Shown here piece by piece: positions 50,922 through 59,508 of a stretch of 64,000 nucleotides of DNA; position 1 is the stretch's first letter, and every line of letters begins with the position of its first letter. The stretch is from Paenibacillus agricola (GTDB lineage Bacteria > Bacillota > Bacilli > Paenibacillales > NBRC-103111), in the NCBI RefSeq assembly GCF_011440305.1, contig NZ_JAAOIW010000020.1, positions 1 through 64,000 of the forward strand, in the 5' to 3' direction. Position numbers and translations under genes: made by a program. Below the pieces are notes generated by a model. The model saw only the letters and a program-made list of their open reading frames with translations, was not told the origin of the DNA and did not search any database.

Positions 50922-51626
50922 CTAAACAATTTTAATATCGATATCGGCAATAATATAGGAAATCAGCAGCTTAACCTGCGTATCAGCCGTTTCAAAATTA
51001 GGTGTTTGCCACTCTGTTTTATTTAAAATGCCCGATTCCTTATTCGGTCCAATCGTCGCCTCCCCGAATATTACCGACGAGGTCACAGACAGCCCCATAT
51101 CCTCAGGCACGATAATATCCAAATCCGCGATTACGCCTTGCAGTACAAGTGTCACTTGTTTTTCCTCAGGAATGGCATAGGTCAAATCAATTTTCAATTC
51201 CCCAACTACATTCCAAATCGAGCTGTTCCGCAGCACCCAAGGCTCCTTACCCCAACGCACGCTTTCGATCAAGCTTTTCTTCACGTAGCTTTCCGCCCGA
51301 TGCAATTGCTTGGAACGTATATAGAAAAACCCTAATGAAATTAGAACTATCGCTAGCATCAGCGAGAAATTGCCCCCTAATAAAATAACGAGCCCTATCC
51401 CCATTAAAATATAGCCTTTGCGAGGAGAAGACTTTCTAACCTTATGAATACCTATAAAAATCAGCACGATAGCAAGCACAGTGAAAAAGCCCCAATGGTT
51501 GTTGGATAACAGGAATATTCCGACGCCGATCAATACTAGCGCTACATTGCGGTCATTACGGTTCCCTTTGCGATCCTTGCCTGCTCCATCCTCGTTTCCC
51601 ATCCAACTGCGGTTAAACTTCCCCAT
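50922..51626 (-). CDS. liaF: LiaF-like regulator
   Basis: 234 residues from ATG 51626 (MGKFNRSWMGNEDG), after AAAGGAGGCAGCATA. An Arg/Asp-rich cytoplasmic start is followed by transmembrane segments (VALVLIGVGIFLLSNNHW, VLAIVLIFIGIHKV, YILMGIGLVILLGGNFSL, LAIVLISLGFFYI) and a C-terminal LiaF domain (NVVGELKIDLTYAIPEEKQV, GVIADLDIIVPEDMGLSVTS). It holds LiaS inactive in the absence of stress in known systems. Confidence 0.9.
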   Translation of the reverse strand: MGKFNRSWMGNEDGAGKDRKGNRNDRNVALVLIGVGIFLLSNNHWGFFTVLAIVLIFIGIHKVRKSSPRKGYILMGIGLVILLGGNFSLMLAIVLISLGFFYIRSKQLHRAESYVKKSLIESVRWGKEPWVLRNSSIWNVVGELKIDLTYAIPEEKQVTLVLQGVIADLDIIVPEDMGLSVTSSVIFGEATIGPNKESGILNKTEWQTPNFETADTQVKLLISYIIADIDIKIV

Positions 51627-51814
51627 TATGCTGCCTCCTTTCTTATGCCGATTCTTAGAAGCTACTCTGCTAATGATACAACGAACTTTCAGAAGCGTAA
51701 AAGCCATAGCGGCCACGAAACGGCCCTATGGCTTTATGCCTTACTTAGCATATCATAATTTACGAACAACCGAATACTAATTTTTAGACAGTATTCGGTT
51801 GGTTAGAGAAGCAA

Positions 51815-52516
51815 TTATTGGGATTTCTCCGAACCCAGCTTTTCTTTTAATAGCTGAAGCTGGTCATCAACCTTCTTTTGCTTCGCTGCATCAACGCTGC
51901 TTGAAGGCGTGTAGCTGCCATTTGTGGAATAAGCACCGCTGACATAAGGCTTACGAGCGATTTCTGCCTCTACCTCCAGCGTAACGATCTTGTCTTCCAT
52001 CCGGCGGAAGCCTTTAGCTGCCTGGCCACCTTCGATTACGTTATGCGCCGAAACTTGAGCCATTTGATGCTGTGCTCTTGCCAATTGTGCACGAGACACC
52101 AGCTCGCTGCGCTTGTTGCGCATTTGGTAAAAGGCATCCTTCATCTCATGCAGCTGTTGAACCAGCTCTGCCGCTTGGGCTTTGGATTGCTCATGGAGGT
52201 CTGCATATTCGGTAATTTTGCCTTCATAATAAAGCTTTTGCTCCAAGGCTTGGCGTGCCGCCAATTCCTGGCCGTTTTTCAAAGCATCCTTGGCCTGCTC
52301 TTCACGTTGAGAGGTTAAGCGAACCGCTTCCTCGTAGCGCTCTTTGAGCTTGCGTTCATTGGCGATTTGGCGGGCAACCGTTACCTCGGCTTGAGCGATT
52401 TCCTCTTCCATATCCCGCAAATATTGATTCAACATAATGATCGGATCTTCCACTTTGTCCAACAGCTCATGCAGCGATGCTTTCGTCATATCTTTAATTC
52501 TAGTAAATACTCCCAT
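51815..52516 (-). CDS. PspA/IM30-family protein (LiaH-like), second copy
   Basis: 233 residues, almost entirely helical coiled coil. The N-terminus [20 protein letters not shown] is the amphipathic membrane-binding helix of the family; then [20 protein letters not shown] and [20 protein letters not shown]. PspA proteins form large rings or rods that stabilise stressed membranes. AAAGGGGACGTGTAAACC precedes ATG 52516, three bases after the PspC stop. It differs clearly from the copy at 53071. Confidence 0.93.
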   Translation of the reverse strand: MGVFTRIKDMTKASLHELLDKVEDPIIMLNQYLRDMEEEIAQAEVTVARQIANERKLKERYEEAVRLTSQREEQAKDALKNGQELAARQALEQKLYYEGKITEYADLHEQSKAQAAELVQQLHEMKDAFYQMRNKRSELVSRAQLARAQHQMAQVSAHNVIEGGQAAKGFRRMEDKIVTLEVEAEIARKPYVSGAYSTNGSYTPSSSVDAAKQKKVDDQLQLLKEKLGSEKSQ

Positions 52517-52519
52517 GGT

Positions 52520-53074
52520 TTACACGTCCCCTTTAGTTTGTTGGTTTTTTTCGTATTGCGCTACTTTGGCACGAAGCTCTTCGATTTCTTTCCACATAGC
52601 CTTCTTCTCAATGTCTTTCATCATTTCATCCAGGTTATCGCCTGCATTGCTTTGGCTATTGCCTTGGGAATGACCTTGCGTATTTTGATATTCAGCTTCA
52701 TGTTGACGACGGTCATTGCGGTTATGCTTGCGGAAGCCACAGCCATGTTTTTTGCCATTCCATCCATTGCCCCATTGCTGCTGTTGTCCCCACTGTGGTC
52801 CAGTTGCTTGGCCATTCCAGTTCGTTGCGCCAGCAGCGGCGCCATCAAATCCATATCCCGGACCATAAGGTCCGTACGGGCCATGGTTACGAGGCTCTTT
52901 GGGAATAACTAGTACGGCCAGGAAGTACAACGGTATAATCACTCCACCGGAAAAGAAAGCTGTTATGACCAGTAATAAACGAATCCAAGTCGAATCTATT
53001 CCGAATGTATCTGACAAACCGCCGCACAGGCCAGTTATATAACGGTCCGAGCGTGAACGATAAAGTTTAGTCAT
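52520..53074 (-). CDS. PspC-domain protein
   Basis: 184 residues. The N-terminal PspC domain (KLYRSRSDRYITGLCGGLSD, then LLLVITAFFSGGVIIPLYF with one transmembrane segment and VIPKEP) is followed by a Gly/Asn/Gln-rich region (NHGPYGPYGPGYGFDGAA) and a C-terminal coiled coil (DNLDEMMKDIEKKAMWKEIE). Start overlaps the stop of the PspA gene (ATGA), showing translational coupling. It probably transmits membrane stress between PspA partners. Confidence 0.92.
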   Translation of the reverse strand: MTKLYRSRSDRYITGLCGGLSDTFGIDSTWIRLLLVITAFFSGGVIIPLYFLAVLVIPKEPRNHGPYGPYGPGYGFDGAAAGATNWNGQATGPQWGQQQQWGNGWNGKKHGCGFRKHNRNDRRQHEAEYQNTQGHSQGNSQSNAGDNLDEMMKDIEKKAMWKEIEELRAKVAQYEKNQQTKGDV

Positions 53075-53760
53075 GATCGCATCCAGCCTTCCTCTTGTAG
53101 TTTAACTTTCAGCTTAGCGAGCTCTTGGTCAAGCGCCTGCGATGCAGCGGTGCCTACAGCCTGCAATACTTCGCGTCCATGTGACCTAACTTCACGAAGT
53201 GCTCGTGCTGTCGACTCCATGTCGGAGATCCGCTCATCCAGCCGCTCGAACATCCGCGGCTGTTCGGAGCCAATACCTCCACCCATGCCCCGCAGCCGCT
53301 CATTCATTCGCTGCTGCAATCTAATGCTTTCTAGCCTTGCCATGTAATAGCTGCGTTTGGAAGCCACTTCATCAAAGTCCGCTTTCAGCTGCTGCATTTG
53401 ACTCTCAAGCTCTACGATACCGAGCTTGCTTTGGTCGTACAGCGCCTTGTATTGAATGCTGCGTTCCTCTTGCTGCAGCTTCTCTTGAAGCGCGATGCGG
53501 GCGACTTCGTCCTCGCCTGCCTTTAAAGCAATGAGCGCCTGCTGTTCACGGCGTTCCATCAGCTGTGCAGCTGTCATATACTGCTGCCTCAGCCCCGCAG
53601 CGTGGGATAAACATTGCTGCAGCAAGCGTTCGGATTCACGAATCTGCTCTGCCTGCGAGTTTAAATACTTATCGATCAGGCGAACCGGATCTTCTGAGTT
53701 TTCTAGCATTTCATTGAATTTAGCGACTGTAATATCTCTGAAGCGTTTGCCTAGACTCAT
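53071..53760 (-). CDS. PspA/IM30-family protein, first copy
   Basis: 229 residues from ATG 53760 (MSLGKRFRDITVAKFNEMLE), after AGAAGGTGGTAAAGAGC. EDPVRLIDKYLNSQAEQIRE and GIVELESQMQQLKADFDEVA fit the coiled-coil family. The N-terminal amphipathic helix differs from the second copy. The order PspA, PspC, PspA with one PspC in the middle is unusual. Confidence 0.9.
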   Translation of the reverse strand: MSLGKRFRDITVAKFNEMLENSEDPVRLIDKYLNSQAEQIRESERLLQQCLSHAAGLRQQYMTAAQLMERREQQALIALKAGEDEVARIALQEKLQQEERSIQYKALYDQSKLGIVELESQMQQLKADFDEVASKRSYYMARLESIRLQQRMNERLRGMGGGIGSEQPRMFERLDERISDMESTARALREVRSHGREVLQAVGTAASQALDQELAKLKVKLQEEGWMRS

Positions 53761-53810
53761 GCTCTTTACCACCTTCTTGTTTAGAATTGTTGAGAACGAC
53801 GATTAATGAA

Positions 53811-54110
53811 TTAATAGGCACGTGATTTTCTTCGTAAGCTGGATATGCCGCAAACGATCAACCCGATGGCGACTAGAATAGCAATCAAACCCGACAGCTT
53901 CACTATGAGCACCAGAGACCCAATGGCAATCAATATCAAGCCGATAATCGTACGGTCGTTTTTAATGCCTAACCAACCTAGGCCAATCATCGCTACCGGG
54001 AACAAGTAACCTATCAGATGTCCGGTATGCATACCCATTTTGTTCAAAAGTATTAACGATCCTACTGCAATCAGCAGCAAAGCCAAACCGCTATTTCGAT
54101 TCAATCTCAT
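53811..54110 (-). CDS. LiaI-like small membrane protein
   Basis: 99 residues with three to four transmembrane segments (LALLLIAVGSLILLNKMGM, LIGYLFPVAMIGLGWL, TIIGLILIAIGSLVLIVKLS, LIAILVAIGLIVCGISS), matching the LiaI/LiaF-TM domain family. First gene of the operon; AAAGGCGGTGAATACATAA precedes ATG 54110. In known systems LiaI helps recruit PspA/LiaH to the membrane. Confidence 0.82.
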   Translation of the reverse strand: MRLNRNSGLALLLIAVGSLILLNKMGMHTGHLIGYLFPVAMIGLGWLGIKNDRTIIGLILIAIGSLVLIVKLSGLIAILVAIGLIVCGISSLRRKSRAY

Positions 54111-54155
54111 TTATGTATTCACCGCCTTTCGTTATGATGTCTCTTGCTTATGTAC

Positions 54156-54239
54156 TTATTCTAGACGATTGAAGACCTTTTCAAAACGGACCTGCGGCGG
54201 TTACCCTTACTAGACCAAAGTCGGGGGAGGTGTTAGACC
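54156..54239 (-). promoter_or_regulatory. lia operon promoter with candidate LiaR sites
   Basis: On the minus strand TTGAAA (54179-54184) and GAATAA (54156-54161) are 17 bases apart. Upstream, GGTCTA occurs as a direct repeat at 54211-54216 and 54234-54239, 23 bases apart, near the place where an activator would bind. LiaR binding is inferred. Confidence 0.5.
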
Positions 54240-54401
54240 TCAGGCGGCCAGGTTGGAATTAGTGTTTATTCAAGCACGATAAAACCGGATGCATGTGTAG
54301 CAGCTGCGGCTATCGTGAAAAGTGCTGTATTCCAACAGAACTGAATAGTTAATAAACCAAAAAGTCATACGTTAATTATTTTCATGCAAACCAACTAAAA
54401 T

Positions 54402-54431
54402 AAGGAACCTCCATCTATATGGGGGTTCCTT
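54402..54431. terminator. terminator hairpin after the Eis-like gene
   Basis: AAGGAACC...GGTTCCTT stem with TTTTT on the plus strand and TTATTTTA on the minus strand. The rest of the 391-bp gap before the lia promoter has no clear gene. Confidence 0.65.
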
Positions 54432-54501
54432 TTTCACAAGATTTAAGGTTGCATCTATCGCCAAAGAGTTTTCAGGCAATCCAAACTTTCGCCACACACA
54501 C

Positions 54502-55800
54502 TCAAAAATAGTCAGCCAAGTAAGTCTGCTGCTGCGGCAGCAACGCTTCCAAGCTTTGTACAGCCTCGTCCGATCCCTGCAGACGGTTAATCCGCTGCAA
54601 AAAGCTCGGCTGCTGGTAGCCCATAAATATCGCAGCCAGCGTCGAGATATCGCAGGACAATCCCGTTGCACCTGCCGATCCGATAGAGCCCCCACCTTCA
54701 GCCTCTGCACCTGACACAATTGAGCTTCCTTCTGGCAGCTTCTCAACACTTGCCGCGCCGGTTGCATCAATCTTCACGACAAAGCTGCCATTATTCCATT
54801 CGGCATGGGCATCCTTGATCTTCAGCACTAGTTCGCGAGTTCCAGCAGCAGTCTCATTAACCGCTCCAGCTCTTGCGCCCCCACCAGCCCCCGCCTGTAC
54901 GACCCTACCTGCATTCGCGGCAAACGGAAACTGCTCCAGGAAGCCTGCGACATCAACAATACGTGCCATAAAATAAGGCACGAGCTCCTGCTTGATTCGC
55001 GGATTATCCAGCAGAAACGGCAAACGGTCATCCGCAGGAGCCTGCAGCGTAACTTTCTCGATCATCGAATCATGATCGGCTATAAAGCGCCATAACGCTT
55101 TCTCCGCTTCATAATGTAAGGCGACAAGCTCATGAATCTTGCAGACCCGATCCTTGACCTCATATTGTACATAGCCGCTTGCCACTCCGTTATCATCGTA
55201 ATAAGCAACGATATCCCCTTTGCGGTTCTCAAATATGCGCCGTTGCCACCATTGCTCGTTGCGGTCCAACGTTCCATTGTATCGTGTAGCATAGCTGCGA
55301 TATATGGGGTTCAGTAATTCCATATCGTGATTAACTCGTACCATCCGGCCCGGTGGTGCAGGAAGCTTCGGCAACAGTGCAGTTGGAATTTCATATTTGA
55401 TATAATCACAATACGTTTCCCAGCCAAATTTGCGGTAAAAGCCAAATTGAAAAGGATGCAGGAAGGACAACGTCTGCCCTTGGTCCTTCATCACCTGTAA
55501 GCTATGATGCAATAAACCGGCAACCAAGCCGCCGCGGCGGTATTCTGGCCATGTAGCAACCCCGGCTATTCCACCCATATTGAAGCGTTTACCATGCAGC
55601 CATATATGTAAGTCCAGCAGCGTCAAACGGGCCGCCAGCTTGCCATCCACATAAGCACCCCAGCCTTCCTGTTCACTCATTCGGGCTAACCGTTCCTCAC
55701 GCTGCTGTGGAGTCAGCTCCATCTGAAAAGCGAAGGCAGATAAAGCGACACTATCTAAAAAATGCTCCTTGCGGATATGGCGAATATCCAATGAACTCAT
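54502..55800 (-). CDS. Eis-like GNAT acetyltransferase with SCP2-like C-terminus
   Basis: 432 residues. The N-terminal GNAT domain (VATWPEYRRGGLVAGLLHHS, FGWETYCDYIKYEIP) and second GNAT-like domain are followed by an SCP2-like C-terminal domain (ELVLKIKDAHAEWNNGSFVV, GATGLSCDISTLAAIFMGYQ), the layout of the Eis family that acetylates aminoglycosides or peptides at several sites. A Gly/Ala-rich insert (VVQAGAGGGARAGAVNETAA) near residue 310 is unusual. ATG 55800 follows TTTGGAGGGAAATTTGA. Confidence 0.88.
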   Translation of the reverse strand: MSSLDIRHIRKEHFLDSVALSAFAFQMELTPQQREERLARMSEQEGWGAYVDGKLAARLTLLDLHIWLHGKRFNMGGIAGVATWPEYRRGGLVAGLLHHSLQVMKDQGQTLSFLHPFQFGFYRKFGWETYCDYIKYEIPTALLPKLPAPPGRMVRVNHDMELLNPIYRSYATRYNGTLDRNEQWWQRRIFENRKGDIVAYYDDNGVASGYVQYEVKDRVCKIHELVALHYEAEKALWRFIADHDSMIEKVTLQAPADDRLPFLLDNPRIKQELVPYFMARIVDVAGFLEQFPFAANAGRVVQAGAGGGARAGAVNETAAGTRELVLKIKDAHAEWNNGSFVVKIDATGAASVEKLPEGSSIVSGAEAEGGGSIGSAGATGLSCDISTLAAIFMGYQQPSFLQRINRLQGSDEAVQSLEALLPQQQTYLADYF

Positions 55801-56016
55801 TCAAATTTCCCTCCAAATTAACGAATAAACGAACGGGTTATACGCTATCAACGAATTATACGCTTTCCCTTTGTGGGCTTACAAAAGCACCAGGCCGGCT
55901 CTCCAGCAGGTACGTATGCATCCACTCCATGTACAAGCAGTGAATGCATGCGTGTCTGCCTTAAGCCTTAACCCGGCGTCTTTCTGTAGCCTGTCTTCTT
56001 ATTATACTTGCTTCGC

Positions 56017-57228
56017 TCAGCTCTTTAAACCACCAGCCAAAACAATCGTTCCGCGTGGCTGCACTCCGTTAGCATCCGGCTCCAATGTTATGGCTACCGT
56101 ATCATAATCCTTCGGTTCAAAGGTAAAATAGATCGCACCTTTACCATTCTGGGAAGCGAAGGTTCCAGCACTAACAGGCTGATTATCTTTAATTAACCAG
56201 ACTTGAAAGGCTTCCTGCTGCTTAACTTGCGGCAAATCCTCTGCCTGTACGATCAAGTGTGTCCCTTTATTATCGATCATGACGGAAGCCAGACCTTTGG
56301 AAATAAAGGTTTCCGCTGCGGGACTCAATGTGACAATTTTATTGACCTGCGCACCCTCAGCTGGTTTAATAGCAACAGCCAGCTTTTCCTTGGTCGCCCC
56401 AAGCTCGGTTTGCAGTCCATTTAATGCACCATTAGCAGCAACCAACTCTGTCTGGATGCCATGCATCGCATCTTTAAGCATGTATGTATAAAGCCCAAGT
56501 GCAATTACAGCCGCTGACAATCCCAAGCTGATCAGCTTCCAATACCGGGCTTTACGGTCTATCTTCTCCGGTTTGGACATCCGCCGCCCAAGAGCAGGCA
56601 TCGCTTCAGTTTCTACATGTACCCTCTGTTCCGGCTTGATTCTAGCTGAGCGCCATCCACTTCCACCTTCCACACCAGCCGTCTGGTCTGGCTGCAGCAC
56701 ATTGCCATCCGTAGCAGTCGTTTGTTCTCTGTCCGTATACACGGTTTCAGCTGGTTTCACTGCTGGTCTCGCCATTTCTGCTGCCTTCCATGGTTCCGGC
56801 GGCCTTGTTATCTCTAACGCCTTTGGCATGTCTGTTGTACTCAACGCATCGATGTTTTTCATGTTTTCTACTTCCTGCCGTGTCGGAATCTCCGTTATCT
56901 CTGGCGCTTCCGCTTCTTTCGTTAGCTCAATCCCAGGTGCTGTGTCCACGACCTTCAGTTTCCCCGCCGCTCCTAAAGATTTTACATTATCAACCGCTTT
57001 GCCTAATACGCGCCCAAGCACCCGTTCGCGCATACCTTGAGGCACTTCTACTGGCTCCGACGCCTCCGGCAACAAATCCACAATGACTTGCAGCTCAATT
57101 AATTGTTCACGGCAAGTGGCGCAAGTTGTCAAATGCTCCCGAAACTCGGCAGCTTCCTCTTTAGACAAACCGTTCAAAGCATAAAGCTCTACAAGCTCGC
57201 ACATCATATCTGTATGTTGGTTAATCAT
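56017..57228 (-). CDS. RskA-like anti-sigma factor
   Basis: 403 residues. An N-terminal zinc-binding anti-sigma domain (EHLTTCATC with His32, Cys36 and Cys39) binds the sigma factor; a long Pro/Glu/Thr-rich middle (about 85-210) is unusual. A transmembrane segment (LISLGLSAAVIALGLYTYML) near 230-250 leads to an extracellular RskA domain (EAFQVWLIKDNQPVSAGTFA, FEPKDYDTVAITLEPDANGV). It overlaps the sigma gene by 8 bases and would hold it inactive until a membrane signal arrives. Confidence 0.88.
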   Translation of the reverse strand: MINQHTDMMCELVELYALNGLSKEEAAEFREHLTTCATCREQLIELQVIVDLLPEASEPVEVPQGMRERVLGRVLGKAVDNVKSLGAAGKLKVVDTAPGIELTKEAEAPEITEIPTRQEVENMKNIDALSTTDMPKALEITRPPEPWKAAEMARPAVKPAETVYTDREQTTATDGNVLQPDQTAGVEGGSGWRSARIKPEQRVHVETEAMPALGRRMSKPEKIDRKARYWKLISLGLSAAVIALGLYTYMLKDAMHGIQTELVAANGALNGLQTELGATKEKLAVAIKPAEGAQVNKIVTLSPAAETFISKGLASVMIDNKGTHLIVQAEDLPQVKQQEAFQVWLIKDNQPVSAGTFASQNGKGAIYFTFEPKDYDTVAITLEPDANGVQPRGTIVLAGGLKS

Positions 57229-57802
57229 TGCTGAACTCCCTCCTTTCCCCGTCAGATAGACGCCGCTGAAGCTGCTTCATCGCCAACCGAACACGGATTT
57301 TTACCGTTCCCAAAGGGATAGCATGCATGTCCGATACTTCCTGGTGCGTATATCCTTGATAATATATCCATTCCACTACTTTCTTCTGGTCATCGCTTAA
57401 ATCATCGAGAGCCGCCTTAACCTGCTCCCCAACCCATTTCTTTTCAACAGCCACCTCTGTATTCATCCGTTCATCCGCAACAAATTGCAGTTGATCGAGC
57501 TCTGCCATAGACTGCGGTGTCCGGCTTCTTTTCTTTCTCAATAAATCAATAGTAATATTGCGGGTTAACGTAAACATCCAGCTCGTCAGCTTGCCTTGTG
57601 CACCATCGAAGCGCTCGGCTGTATTCCAAATTCTCAGGAATAGTTCCTGAATAATTTCCTCAGACATCATAGCATCTCTTACCATACGATAGGCAAAAGA
57701 ATAGACGGGCTTTTCGTATCGGTCATAAAGCTTGGTCAAAGCATCTTCGTCTCTTGCCTCAATAAGCTTCATCAGCTCTTGATCGGGCATTGAATCATTC
57801 AT
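57221..57802 (-). CDS. ECF-family RNA polymerase sigma factor (SigK-like)
   Basis: 193 residues. Region 2 is ALTKLYDRYEKPVYSFAYRM and KLTSWMFTLTRNITIDLLRK; region 4 is KVVEWIYYQGYTHQEVSDMH with IPLGTVKIRVRLAMKQLQRR as recognition helices. The paired anti-sigma gene overlaps at the 3' end. AAAGGAGATTCTTC precedes ATG 57802. The target regulon is not known; no promoter motif for it could be named here. Confidence 0.93.
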   Translation of the reverse strand: MNDSMPDQELMKLIEARDEDALTKLYDRYEKPVYSFAYRMVRDAMMSEEIIQELFLRIWNTAERFDGAQGKLTSWMFTLTRNITIDLLRKKRSRTPQSMAELDQLQFVADERMNTEVAVEKKWVGEQVKAALDDLSDDQKKVVEWIYYQGYTHQEVSDMHAIPLGTVKIRVRLAMKQLQRRLSDGERREFSND

Positions 57803-58374
57803 GAAGAATCTCCTTTCAATGATTCTCCTCTTATCTATTTATTCGCAAATAAGCTCGCTCTGGATGTATCCCCCAAAATATTTATCAAACATCAGCGCTA
57901 GCAAGCCAAAAATAAGCGATTGTATAAGGGGAGATCGTCATTAATGCAATTATAACCTACAATGAAGCCTTCCTTGCCCACTAACAAACCCTTATCTTTT
58001 TATTGTAACAAACAGATGTTCGCAATTCAATTTTGTCTAGCCCAAAGAACTATTTTCACTCCTGAAATAATTAATGGTCTATTAAAGTGGTTGTTTTTAC
58101 CCATTAAAAAAACCTAATAAAAAGGAAAAATATGCTTTTGTTCTCTTCCCATAAATTCATCAGGCAAAATACCTATTTTTTCTAAACTCTTCTTGGGATC
58201 TGTCATTTTTTACAACTTAAATTCCCATAATTAGCTATGTTATCATGTGTAAAAGAGATAGATGTTGAAAATAATGGATGGCCGGCCGGCAACCTCTATG
58301 TTTCATGCTATCACCCTTGCTACTTGCTCCAACATCATCGATAGCCTAATAACTATCTAATGGAGGTTCCATTC
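57803..58374. other. intergenic region, no gene seen
   Basis: About 570 AT-rich bases between the divergent sigma gene and the NlpC/P60 gene. I looked for a cyclic di-AMP (ydaO-type) riboswitch, which often precedes cell-wall hydrolases, and saw none. No small ORF with a good ribosome binding site was found. Confidence 0.5.
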
Positions 58375-59394
58375 ATGCCAACAAAGCTGATTTTCCTAAT
58401 CGTTGCATTCGCCATCTCTCTTTCTTTATTACCCATGCAAGCTACTGTTGTCAGCGCTGCCGAAATTAAAGTTAATAGCCAGGCTACCTTTGAACCTAAT
58501 GCTATTATCCTCAGCTCGGTTTCATTCCGGACTCAGCCATCAACCGACTCGCCACGGATTCGCTACTTGGTCAAAGGCGAAAGGGTCGCAGTGTTTGAAA
58601 GGGTCAACAGCTATTGGTATAAGGTTACAGATAGCTCCAAAGTCGTCGGATACGTTAGCACGGGATCACAATATATCGATACAACCTACGTTGAAGAGGA
58701 AAATCAGCTGGAAGCAGACTTTCCTTCACCTCCCAATGCAACAGCCGTCAGCTCCGTTTCGTTTCGCAAAGGACCAGACACCAATTCAACCCGGATCCGT
58801 TATTTGAAGAAAGGGGAGCAGGTGCTAATCCTCAACAAAACAAACCAATATTGGTACAACATCCAGGACCAGAACGGTGTTATCGGCTACGTCAGTACCA
58901 GCAGCTCCTACCTGACAACGTCGTATATCGAGCCCTACAAACAGCTAAGCCGGGCAGTCGCCGCGCAAAAAGTAATTGATGCCGGAAGCCGCTACCTGGG
59001 TGTTCCCTACGAATTCGCCTCCAGCCGCAATGATACCTCTACCTTCGACTGCTCTGATTTTGTTCGCCAAGCGTTCTTGGATGGGATCAAGCAACAGCTG
59101 CCTGGTGATTCAAGAAACCAAGCGGTTCTTGTCAAATCCATAGGCACGACCAGCAGTAATTGGCAGCAACTGAAGAAAGGAGACCTTGTATTCTTCATGG
59201 CTTACAAAGGTTATACACCTGCAAGCTATGCTAGTGTGAATAAGGCGACCGAAACCGTGACCCATGTTGGCATTTATCTGGGTGATGGAAGGATGCTGCA
59301 CACTTATTCACAAGCCTCCGGAGGCGTACGGATCGATACGATTGCCGGCTCACAGTGGGAGCTTCGTTTCCTGTTCGGCGGCTCCACCTACTAG
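58375..59394 (+). CDS. secreted SH3b-NlpC/P60 peptidoglycan endopeptidase
   Basis: 339 residues from ATG 58375, after TAATGGAGGTTCCATTC; the ATG at 58360 overlaps the binding site. A signal peptide (about residues 1-28, ending VSA-A) exports it. Two bacterial SH3 domains (about 44-106 and 124-186, each with SSVSFR) bind cell wall. The NlpC/P60 domain follows with catalytic Cys226 (FDCSDFVR), His297 (THVGIYLG) and His309. It cuts stem peptides in peptidoglycan. Complete. Confidence 0.95.
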   Translation: MPTKLIFLIVAFAISLSLLPMQATVVSAAEIKVNSQATFEPNAIILSSVSFRTQPSTDSPRIRYLVKGERVAVFERVNSYWYKVTDSSKVVGYVSTGSQYIDTTYVEEENQLEADFPSPPNATAVSSVSFRKGPDTNSTRIRYLKKGEQVLILNKTNQYWYNIQDQNGVIGYVSTSSSYLTTSYIEPYKQLSRAVAAQKVIDAGSRYLGVPYEFASSRNDTSTFDCSDFVRQAFLDGIKQQLPGDSRNQAVLVKSIGTTSSNWQQLKKGDLVFFMAYKGYTPASYASVNKATETVTHVGIYLGDGRMLHTYSQASGGVRIDTIAGSQWELRFLFGGSTY

Positions 59395-59460
59395 ACTAAA
59401 CATGTGCCAATAGGGCAACTGCCTCAGGTTCGGGGCATTCCTCCCCACTTGGGCATACCA

Positions 59461-59496
59461 AAAACCTCCATTCCCCTTAACAGGGGTGGAGGTTTT
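59461..59496. terminator. bidirectional terminator between NlpC/P60 and helD
   Basis: AAAACCTCCA (59461-59470) and CCCC (59473-59476) pair with GGGG (59483-59486) and TGGAGGTTTT (59487-59496). A and T runs on both sides serve both convergent genes. Confidence 0.85.
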
Positions 59497-59508
59497 ACCT
59501 ATTTCACT

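Noticed and set aside
55917-55948. TGCATCCACT...AGTGAATGCA hairpin as a terminator
   Set aside because: One mismatch and no T run on either strand; probably chance or an unrelated structure.
57803-58374. Cyclic di-AMP riboswitch upstream of the NlpC/P60 gene
   Set aside because: The conserved ydaO core segments are not present in the leader.
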